From assembly GCF_027922365.1 (NCBI RefSeq), contig NZ_BSFN01000031.1, forward strand, positions 1 through 37,101: a stretch of 37,101 nucleotides of DNA, read 5' to 3'. Position 1 is the first letter of the stretch. Every line of letters begins with the position of its first letter. This document shows, one piece after another, positions 31,267 to 37,101 of the stretch. The DNA comes from Pseudomonas turukhanskensis (GTDB lineage Bacteria > Pseudomonadota > Gammaproteobacteria > Pseudomonadales > Pseudomonadaceae). The translations under genes were made by a program, and so were the position numbers. The notes under the pieces are model-generated. The model was not told where the DNA came from. It made no database searches and was given only the letters and a program-made list of their open reading frames with translations.

Positions 31267-32252
31267 TACGCCACCTCCCGAATCGCGTCGTTGTCGATGC
31301 TCAGGGTCAGGCGTTTGCCGTTGCCGTGCAGGTCATCGGCGCTGCGGTTCAATACGTCCACCAGCAGCTCCACACCACGGGCTTCAACGCGGTAGCGAAT
31401 AACGTTGCCGAGCAGGCTGTGACTGCGCACCTCGGCGTCGATATCGCCCACGCCCAACGAAATGGCTTCCGGGCGAATCGCCACGCGGCCAGTGACCGGG
31501 CGCAGCAACAAGCGGCTGGCCGCGTCGGCATCGAGCAGGTTGTAGTTGCCGATAAAGCCGGCAGCAAAGGCATCCACAGGCGCGGTGTACAGGGTTTCGG
31601 CATCGCCGCTCTGCACGATCTTGCCGGCGTTCATCAGGAAGATGCGGTCCGACATGGTCAGGGCTTCTTCCTGATCGTGGGTAACGAAAATGGTGGTGAG
31701 CCCCAGCTCCTGCTGAATGCTGCGGATCTGTTCGCGCAGGTGTTTGCGAATGCGGGCGTCGAGGGCCGACAACGGCTCATCGAGCAGCAGCAAACGCGGG
31801 CGGGTCACCAGGGAACGGGCCAGGGCCACGCGCTGACATTGGCCGCCGGAAAGCTGGTGCGGGTAGCGGTCGGCAAAGCTGCCGAGCTCGACCATATCCA
31901 GCGCTTCCTTCACGCGCTTGGCGCTTTCATCCTTGCTTACCTTCTGCATGCGCAGGCCAAAGGCGACGTTTTGCTGCACGCTCATATTGGGGAACAGCGC
32001 ATAGCTCTGGAAGACCATGCCGATGTCGCGCTTTTGCGGCGATAGCGGCACCAGGTCCTGGCCTTCGAGCAGAATCTGCCCGCCATTCACTTCGGTGAGG
32101 CCGGCGATGCAACGCAGCAGGGTGGACTTGCCGCAGCCGGACGGGCCAAGCAGGGTGACGAATTCGCCCTTGCCGATTTCGCAGTTGATATCGCTGAAAA
32201 TCGAGGTGGCGGCGTAGCTTTTGTGCAGCCCCTGAATGCTCAGAAAACTCAT
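31266..32252 (-). CDS. ABC importer ATP-binding protein
   Basis: A 328-residue ATPase with Walker A GPSGCGKST, Q-loop VFQSYALFPN, signature LSGGQCQRVALARS, Walker B LLLLDEPLSALD and switch VTHDQEEAL, plus a C-terminal TOBE-like region. The family includes iron(III), polyamine, thiamine and 2-aminoethylphosphonate importers. ATGA overlap with the upstream permease and TAATG overlap with the HAD gene show tight coupling. It powers the two permeases encoded upstream. Confidence 0.93.
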   Translation of the reverse strand: MSFLSIQGLHKSYAATSIFSDINCEIGKGEFVTLLGPSGCGKSTLLRCIAGLTEVNGGQILLEGQDLVPLSPQKRDIGMVFQSYALFPNMSVQQNVAFGLRMQKVSKDESAKRVKEALDMVELGSFADRYPHQLSGGQCQRVALARSLVTRPRLLLLDEPLSALDARIRKHLREQIRSIQQELGLTTIFVTHDQEEALTMSDRIFLMNAGKIVQSGDAETLYTAPVDAFAAGFIGNYNLLDADAASRLLLRPVTGRVAIRPEAISLGVGDIDAEVRSHSLLGNVIRYRVEARGVELLVDVLNRSADDLHGNGKRLTLSIDNDAIREVA

Positions 32253-33046
32253 GCTTTGTCCTTGTTCAAACGGTTGGCTGCCCAGGTGAACAGCAGCACA
32301 AAAAAGAAGTAGGAAATCACCAGGGCGCTGTTGAAGTGGCCGCTGCTGTTTTTCATGTTGTTCAGGTAGACCTGCAAGGTTTCATAGCGCGTGCCCACCA
32401 GCAGGTTGGCGAATACGAACTCGCCGAATAGAAAAGAGAACGACAGAAACAGCGACACCATCAGGCCCTTGCGCAGGTTCGGCAGCACCACCAGAAAGGC
32501 GGCCTTCCAGGTGCTGGCGCCGAGCAGGTGGGCGGCGTCCATCAGGTCGGTGAGGTTGATGGCTTGCAGGTTGTTGGTGATGGCCCGGTACATGAACGGC
32601 AGCGCCACGGTGAAATAGCAGCCAATCAAAATCCACGGCGTGCCCACCATCGCCAGTGGCCCGGAACCGTAAATTTGTAGCAGCCCCACCGAGGACACCA
32701 CCGGCGGCACGGCAAAGGGCAGCAGAATCAGGATGTTCATCAGCCCGTCGAGTTTCGGGAAGTGGTAATGCACCACAAACAGCAGCGGCAGAATCAGCAC
32801 CACCGATAAGAGCAGGGCGCCAAAACACACCAGCAGCGATTGGCCGAACGCGGCGAGAAAGCGCGGGTCGGTCCACAGCTGGGCATACCATTTGAGTGTC
32901 AGGCCATCGGGCAGGATGGTCGCCGACCAACTGGTGGAGATGGAGTAGAGCAGGGTGCCGGCCAGCGGCAACAGCAGAATCAGAAACAGCACAGTGACCA
33001 CCGTACGGTGATACAGCCCGGCCGCTCGGGCTTCAACGCGCGACAT
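32249..33046 (-). CDS. ABC importer permease 2
   Basis: A 265-residue inner-membrane permease with six helices and the coupling loop DAAHLLGASTWKAAFLVVLPNLRKG. GAGGAG lies 5 nt before the ATG at 33046, inside the upstream gene, which it overlaps by 14 nt. It is likely to form the channel with permease 1. No substrate can be read from the sequence. Confidence 0.92.
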   Translation of the reverse strand: MSRVEARAAGLYHRTVVTVLFLILLLPLAGTLLYSISTSWSATILPDGLTLKWYAQLWTDPRFLAAFGQSLLVCFGALLLSVVLILPLLFVVHYHFPKLDGLMNILILLPFAVPPVVSSVGLLQIYGSGPLAMVGTPWILIGCYFTVALPFMYRAITNNLQAINLTDLMDAAHLLGASTWKAAFLVVLPNLRKGLMVSLFLSFSFLFGEFVFANLLVGTRYETLQVYLNNMKNSSGHFNSALVISYFFFVLLFTWAANRLNKDKA

Positions 33047-33875
33047 GGTAGCTCCTCTTCAACAGCCATTGATGCACCACGGTAATCACCGCCATCAGGC
33101 CCACCAGCACCATCGCCAGGGCGCTGGCCAGGTTAGGGTTGAGCGAGATATCGCCAGCCACCATGGCGGCAATGCGGATCGGCAACACGTTGAAGTTGCC
33201 GGTAGTCAGTGCATACACAGTGGCGTACGCGCCCAGGGCATTGGCCAGCAAAATGATAAAGGTGCCCAAGAGCGCCGGGGTCAACACCGGCAAGCCGATA
33301 TGCAGCCAGAAATCCCAGGTGCTGGCGCCGAGCAATTCAGCCGACTCGCGCCAGTCTTCGCGCAGGGCGTCAAAGGCGGGGTAGAGCAGCAGCACGCCGA
33401 GGGGAATCTGGAAGTAGGTGTACAGCACGATCAGGCCAGTTTTCGAATACAGGTTGAAGTCGTCGATAACCCCGGCCTGCTTGAGGATGATGGTCAGCGC
33501 GCCGTTAAAACCCAGCAGAATGACGAAGGCAAACGCCAGCGGTACTCCGGCGAAGTTGCTGGTCATGTTGGAAAAGGCCATGACGAAGTCGCGCAGCTTG
33601 CTGTCGACTTTACGCAGCGAGTAGGCGCCGAGAATGGCGATGAGAATGCCGATCACGCTCGACCAGAAAGAAATCTCCAGGCTGTGCTTAATGGCCTGCA
33701 AGTAAAACTTGGAGCTGAACACTTTCGCGTAATTGCTCAAGCCCCAGCCGGCGGCGCTGTCCAGGCTGTTGATCGCCACCCACAACAGCGGTGCGATCTG
33801 AAAGGCGATAAAGAAAACCGCAAAGGGCAGCAGGCAGAGCACCGCCAGCCATTTGCCACGGGTGACTGAACTCAC
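33033..33875 (-). CDS. ABC importer permease 1
   Basis: A 280-residue permease with six helices (first: LAVLCLLPFAVFFIAFQIAPLLWVA) and the coupling loop ESAELLGASTWDFWLHIGLPVLTPA. The GTG at 33875 is chosen. It overlaps the stop of the preceding hydrolase gene (GTGA) and is preceded by GGGAG; the ATG at 33941 would lie inside that gene and add unconserved residues. It is coupled to both neighbours. Confidence 0.9.
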   Translation of the reverse strand: MSSVTRGKWLAVLCLLPFAVFFIAFQIAPLLWVAINSLDSAAGWGLSNYAKVFSSKFYLQAIKHSLEISFWSSVIGILIAILGAYSLRKVDSKLRDFVMAFSNMTSNFAGVPLAFAFVILLGFNGALTIILKQAGVIDDFNLYSKTGLIVLYTYFQIPLGVLLLYPAFDALREDWRESAELLGASTWDFWLHIGLPVLTPALLGTFIILLANALGAYATVYALTTGNFNVLPIRIAAMVAGDISLNPNLASALAMVLVGLMAVITVVHQWLLKRSYHVAR

Positions 33876-34678
33876 TTCAACAGCTCCCGGCAGACAGGTT
33901 TGTCGTGGGCTACACCCAGCAGTTCGCAGATGGTGCCGCACAGGTCGGTTTGTTTAGGGTTGGCAAAGCCGTCCAGGCTGAACGCGTCGCCGAGCACGAA
34001 CAACGGCACTTCACGCTCCTCATTGAGCAGGCCGTTGTGCGAGCGGTCGTTGTTCATGCCGTGGTCGGCGGTTACCAGCACCTGGTAGCCAGCGTCGAGC
34101 CAGCGTTGCAGGTACTCGGCCAGCAGCAGGTCGGCGACCCGCGCACTGTTGCGGTACTGCGGGCTGTCGAGGCCATGCTTGTGCCCGGCGTCGTCGATAT
34201 TCATCGGGTGCACCAGGAGGAAATTCGGTTCGACGCGTACCCGCAAGCTCTCGGCATCGGCAAACAGATGGGAGTCGGGGTAATGGTCGGCGTAATAAAA
34301 ATGCCCGTGCTGAATCGGCAGCTCGGTGGCATCGGTGTGGCGGTCACGGGCGGCGTGAAACGGGCTGCGGTTGTACAACTCGCTCACCCAGTGGTACGCC
34401 GCAGCGGCCGTTTTCAGGCCCGCAGCCGTGGCGTAGTGGAAGATGCTTTGCTGGTTGGACAGGCGCGACACATCGTTGTGCACGATGCCGCTTTCAATTG
34501 GGGGAATGCCGGTAAGAATGCATTCGTACAGCGGCCGCGACAGGGCCGGCAGCTCGCATTCGAGCTTGTACAAGGCCGAGCGGCCAGCGCCGCAGTAGGC
34601 TTGCAGATGGCCCATGGCATGTTGCGCGACGCCATAATTGAGGCCGTCGAGTACCACCAGGATGACGTTGTGTTTCAT
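33872..34678 (-). CDS. alkaline phosphatase superfamily hydrolase (phosphodiesterase/phosphonoacetate-hydrolase-like), cytosolic
   Basis: A 268-residue metal-dependent hydrolase of the NPP/phosphonate-hydrolase branch. The motifs are VVLDGLN (Asp11, metal), the nucleophile position Ser47 in LPALSRPLYECILTG, PMNIDDAGHKHG (metal Asp and His) and VTADHGMN (Asp, His). It has no signal peptide, unlike classical periplasmic alkaline phosphatases, so it should work in the cytosol. It is encoded between the binding protein and permeases of an importer and coupled to permease 1, so it probably acts on the imported compound. Candidates are a phosphodiester or a phosphonate. It is short for an NPP but close to compact bacterial members. 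GGTGGA precedes the ATG. Confidence 0.86.
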   Translation of the reverse strand: MKHNVILVVLDGLNYGVAQHAMGHLQAYCGAGRSALYKLECELPALSRPLYECILTGIPPIESGIVHNDVSRLSNQQSIFHYATAAGLKTAAAAYHWVSELYNRSPFHAARDRHTDATELPIQHGHFYYADHYPDSHLFADAESLRVRVEPNFLLVHPMNIDDAGHKHGLDSPQYRNSARVADLLLAEYLQRWLDAGYQVLVTADHGMNNDRSHNGLLNEEREVPLFVLGDAFSLDGFANPKQTDLCGTICELLGVAHDKPVCRELLK

Positions 34679-34737
34679 GTGCTATTCCACCGTTGGCAAG
34701 GCGTGGCTTAGTCCCTGCAGGGTCCCTGTACGGTACC

Positions 34738-34803
34738 TGTAGGAGCGGCTTTAGCGGCGATGCTGTTGCGCTGAAAAGCATCGCGGTTAAAGCCGCTCCT
34801 ACA
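34738..34803. repeat. REP element (TGTAGGAGCGGC palindrome)
   Basis: Two 26-nt arms (34738-34763 and 34778-34803) pair with two mismatches around a 14-nt centre. The ends TGTAGGAGCGGC and GCCGCTCCTACA are the hallmark of Pseudomonas repetitive extragenic palindromes that are mobilised by RAYT transposases. It lies inside the ABC operon between the binding-protein and hydrolase genes. Confidence 0.88.
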
Positions 34804-34822
34804 TTAACCGGGCGGGCCAAAA

Positions 34823-34853
34823 AAGAAGAAAGCGGGCGGGCCGCTTTCTTCTT
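34823..34853 (-). terminator. terminator/attenuator after the binding-protein gene
   Basis: A perfect 13-bp stem (AAGAAGAAAGCGG and CCGCTTTCTTCTT, loop 5 nt) is followed on the minus strand by TTTTTTGGC. It lies 22 nt past the binding-protein stop and before the REP. It should make the binding protein more abundant than the downstream transporter genes. Confidence 0.85.
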
Positions 34854-34874
34854 GTCACTCAGGCCAACAACGCC

Positions 34875-35933
34875 TTATTCCATATTGATGATCACATTTT
34901 CCTGCCACAGGCTCGGCAGGGCCTTGGACGTTTCTTCCCAGGCCTTGGCATCCTTGATCGGCTGCACCTTGGCGTATTGCGCGTTTGGCAGCAGCTTGGC
35001 TTGTACTTCGGCCGGCAGGGTCAGGTGTTCAGCGCGGATCGGGCGGGCGTTGCCCTTGGCCAGGTTGATTTGCCCGGCGTCGCTGAAGATGTACTCACGC
35101 GCCAGTTTGGCCGCGTTGGGGTGCTTGGCGTATTTGTTGATGATGGTGGTGTAGCCGGAGATCACCGAACCGTCGGACGGAATCAGCACTTCAAAGCGGC
35201 TTGGGTCGATCTGGTCGCGGTAGCTCAGGCCGTTGAAGTCCCAAACGATGCCCACTTCCACTTCACCTTTTTCCAGGGTCTGGATGGTGGGGTTGGACAG
35301 CGACAGGCGACCTTGCTTGGCGATTTCCGCGAACAGGTCCAGGCCCGGCTGAATGTTCTTCTCGTCACCGCCTTTGGCGATGGCGGCAGCCAGGACACCG
35401 TTTACGGCTTGAGCAGCGGCGCTTACGTCACCGATGGCGACTTTGTATTTGCCTTTTTCCAGGTCAGCCCAGGATTTAGGCACGTCCTTTACCAACTTCT
35501 TGTTCACGATAAAGGCGATGGAACCGGTGTAGGCCAGCGCCCAGTGACCGTCTTTGTCTTTGGCCCAGTCCGGAACCTGTGCCCAGGTGCTCGGTTTGTA
35601 GGGTTGGGTGACACCCTGCGCGGTGGCGATGGGGCCAAAGGCCGCACCTACGTCACCGATATCGGCGGTGGCGTTGTCTTTCTCAGCGGCGAACTTGGCG
35701 ATTTCCTGCGCCGAGCTCATGTCGGTGTCCAGGTGCTTGAGGCCATACAGTTTGCCCAGGTCGACCCAGGTGTCTTTCCAGTTGGCCCAGCTGTCCGGCA
35801 TGCCCACGCTGTTTACCTCGCCTTCGGACTTGGCGGCGGTTTCCAGGCTTTTCAGGTCGGTATCGGCGGCCATGGCGAGGTTGGCCAGAGCAATGGTCGA
35901 TCCCAGGATTGAAGCTAGCAACAGGCGTTTCAT
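34875..35933 (-). CDS. periplasmic substrate-binding protein of the ABC importer
   Basis: A 352-residue binding protein with a Sec signal peptide (MKRLLLASILGSTIALANLAMA, cut near AMA|AD, described in two parts) and a mature SBP_bac fold. Features include SVGMPDSWANWKDTW at the start, ALAYTGSIAFIVNKKLVKDVPKSW, and GEVEVGIVWDFNG. The fold is that of type II periplasmic proteins for iron(III), polyamines, thiamine or 2-aminoethylphosphonate; the ligand cannot be decided here. AGGAG lies 7 nt before the ATG. Its leader holds a candidate GntR operator at 35960-35971. It is the first gene of the leftward operon. Confidence 0.9.
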   Translation of the reverse strand: MKRLLLASILGSTIALANLAMAADTDLKSLETAAKSEGEVNSVGMPDSWANWKDTWVDLGKLYGLKHLDTDMSSAQEIAKFAAEKDNATADIGDVGAAFGPIATAQGVTQPYKPSTWAQVPDWAKDKDGHWALAYTGSIAFIVNKKLVKDVPKSWADLEKGKYKVAIGDVSAAAQAVNGVLAAAIAKGGDEKNIQPGLDLFAEIAKQGRLSLSNPTIQTLEKGEVEVGIVWDFNGLSYRDQIDPSRFEVLIPSDGSVISGYTTIINKYAKHPNAAKLAREYIFSDAGQINLAKGNARPIRAEHLTLPAEVQAKLLPNAQYAKVQPIKDAKAWEETSKALPSLWQENVIINME

Positions 35934-36263
35934 TCGACGCTCCTTCGTGTTGAGGGTGTTGGTCTAGATCAGCAATAGCCAAGCCAAGTTAGCGGTATTG
36001 GATGACAATTTTGTGTCGGGCCGCTCTGGCACGCAGCCCCAGGCAGAGGTGTAGGGGAGGCGTCCAGCAAGCGTAGACCATGGTTAAGTGCTTGATTTGG
36101 AAAATATAGAAGGTGCGTGTCGGTTGGCATGTAGCGTGCAAAAGCCTGCGTGTGTCATCCAATAGTCATCTAGGCTGGCTAGGGTTATTCGGTGTTTTCG
36201 GGCCTTTTCACAGCCCGAGCAGGCCCCGAAATGGGGCTGGACTAGTCCAGATGAGGGCAATTG
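35934..36263. promoter_or_regulatory. divergent control region, ABC operon versus GntR gene
   Basis: No gene was found in this 330-nt region. Two similar dyads lie at its ends: TGGTCTAGATCA (35960-35971), 26 nt from the binding-protein start, and CTGGACTAGTCCAG (36237-36250), a perfect 14-nt palindrome 13 nt before the GntR start. A TAGACCA half-site lies at 36074-36080. TATTGGATGACA (35996-36007) and its exact reverse complement TGTCATCCAATA (36153-36164) lie 145 nt apart. The TGG..CTAG..CCA pattern resembles operators of UTRA-type GntR regulators such as PhnF. Confidence 0.55.
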
Positions 36264-36980
36264 ATGCGAGATGAGGCGCCCCGTGCCGTGACAGCGATCT
36301 GTCGTGCACTGGAAGAACAGATAGAGCATGGCCTGTTAGCGGCGGGCAGCAAGCTGCCGGCCGAGCGCAAATTGAGCGAAGTGTTCGACACCACCCGCAT
36401 CACCCTGCGTGAAGCCTTGGGGCAGTTGGAAGCGCAGGGGCTTATTTACCGCGAGGAGCGCCGCGGCTGGTTTGTGTCCTTGCCGCGCCTGGCCTACAAC
36501 CCGCTGGTGCGCAGCCACTTCGATGCCATGGTGGGGGAGCAGGGGCGCACGCCGTCGACCGAAGTAATCGCCGCGCGGCTGATGCCGGCACCGGCGGTAA
36601 TCTGCGATTTGCTCGAACTGCCGGCGCTGTCCAGCGTGATCCAGATTCGCCGCGCACGCCGGGTGGATGGCCGGCTGGTGCTGTATGTGGAGCACTACCT
36701 CAACCCGGCGTACTTTCCCGGCATTCTTGATTTTGATCTGACGTTGTCGCTGACCGAACTGTATGCCCGCCAATACGACATCCATTACGGGCGCGTGCGC
36801 TTCGACATGGTGCCCACCGCACTGCACCTGGAAGCGGCGGCGGCGTTGAAAGTCTCAGTGGGCAGCCCGGCGCTGCGCATCACGCGGGTGAACCGCGACC
36901 AGCATGGGCGGTTGATCGACTGCGATATCGAGTGTTGGCGGCATGACGCGATTCATGTGAGCGTTGAGGTGCCGGAATAG
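36264..36980 (+). CDS. GntR family regulator with UTRA domain (HutC/PhnF type)
   Basis: A 238-residue repressor-like protein. Its N-terminal winged helix (ICRALEEQIEHGLLAAGSKLPAERKLSEVFDTTRITLREALGQLEAQGLIYREERRGWFVS, quoted in parts) is followed by a UTRA ligand domain from about residue 85 (STEVIAARLMPAP, RARRVDGRLVLYVEHYLNP, LTELYARQYDIHYGRVRFDM). UTRA regulators sense small ligands such as amino sugars, histidine products or phosphonates. It diverges from the ABC operon and is its likely regulator. The ATG at 36264 is preferred over a TTG at 36261; no strong ribosome site was seen. Confidence 0.92.
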   Translation: MRDEAPRAVTAICRALEEQIEHGLLAAGSKLPAERKLSEVFDTTRITLREALGQLEAQGLIYREERRGWFVSLPRLAYNPLVRSHFDAMVGEQGRTPSTEVIAARLMPAPAVICDLLELPALSSVIQIRRARRVDGRLVLYVEHYLNPAYFPGILDFDLTLSLTELYARQYDIHYGRVRFDMVPTALHLEAAAALKVSVGSPALRITRVNRDQHGRLIDCDIECWRHDAIHVSVEVPE

Positions 36981-37006
36981 GGCTCAAAATCGATCGGTGC
37001 GCGTAG

Positions 37007-37101
37007 TGTTCAGCCGGGGGACATGGTAAACACCTGTCGGGAGACATGGGTAACAGGTTGATGATCATGTTGCCCGTTGTCTCAGGTCTATCTGACGCAG
37101 T
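37007..37101. mobile_element. probable terminus of an insertion sequence (IS481-like?), cut by window end
   Basis: Starting at TGTTCAGCC there are two imperfect direct repeats with 23-nt spacing: GGGGGACATGGTAAACA (37016-37032) and GGGAGACATGGGTAACA (37039-37055). No host gene is present. The TGT start and repeated GGGACATGG..AACA end match my recollection of the ends of IS481-type elements in Pseudomonas. The transposase would lie beyond the window, so the family is uncertain. Confidence 0.4.

Noticed and set aside
1..37101. CRISPR array, prophage or known anti-phage defence cluster
   Set aside because: There are no regularly spaced repeats, no cas, phage structural or integrase genes, and no recognised defence domains. 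The repeats present are single intergenic hairpins.

Overview
This is a chromosomal window from a Pseudomonas. The P. fluorescens/putida side of the genus is likely, judging by GC-rich coding sequence, rdgC, Prc/AlgO, AhpC/AhpF, an SSF-type hybrid kinase, and dispersed REP-like hairpins of the TGTAGGAGCGGC type. From memory, the backbone (hybrid kinase, GNAT, AraC, MFS-PlsC, BASS transporter, rdgC, FKBP, EAL/GGDEF, prc, quinone oxidoreductase, ABC operon, GntR) resembles the P. aeruginosa PAO1 block around PA3249-PA3271. I could not check this by search.

Left part (1-10.9 kb): a 1161-residue transporter-like hybrid sensor kinase; GNAT acetyltransferase, AraC regulator and the AzlCD amino-acid exporter; a fusion of a lysophospholipid-type MFS flippase with a PlsC acyltransferase; a Gdx/SugE guanidinium exporter preceded by a clear guanidine-II (mini-ykkC) riboswitch; a BASS-family transporter and rdgC.

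Middle part (11.0-19.9 kb): tRNA-Val(UAC) and tRNA-Asp(GUC) with their own promoter and terminator, followed by a block that looks accessory. It holds a DeoR regulator, an APH-fold small-molecule kinase translationally coupled to a class III PLP enzyme, a divergent SDR, and a polyamine-type ABC importer with a Tat-type binding protein. The PLP enzyme resembles the ethanolamine-phosphate / phosphohydroxylysine phospho-lyases (ETNPPL/PHYKPL, AGXT2L) rather than an ordinary transaminase. The likely logic is import of an amino alcohol or hydroxylated amine, phosphorylation of its hydroxyl, then elimination of phosphate and ammonia to give an aldehyde. This is the best candidate here for a poorly described system.

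Right-middle part (20-30.5 kb): a lipoprotein FKBP isomerase, a DUF1232 membrane protein, a coupled trio (XRE regulator, unknown protein, Sel1-repeat protein), an EAL-CBS-GGDEF protein, the Prc protease, a quinone-oxidoreductase-like enzyme, then ahpC and ahpF separated by two hairpins.

Right end (30.5-37.1 kb): a leftward operon of tightly overlapping genes. It encodes a periplasmic binding protein, a cytosolic alkaline-phosphatase-superfamily hydrolase, two permeases, an ATPase and a HAD-IB phosphatase. It diverges from a GntR/UTRA regulator, with candidate operators between them. The set suggests uptake of an organophosphorus compound followed by hydrolysis inside the cell. The window ends in what looks like one terminus of an insertion sequence. 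Several hairpin repeat families are scattered between genes.
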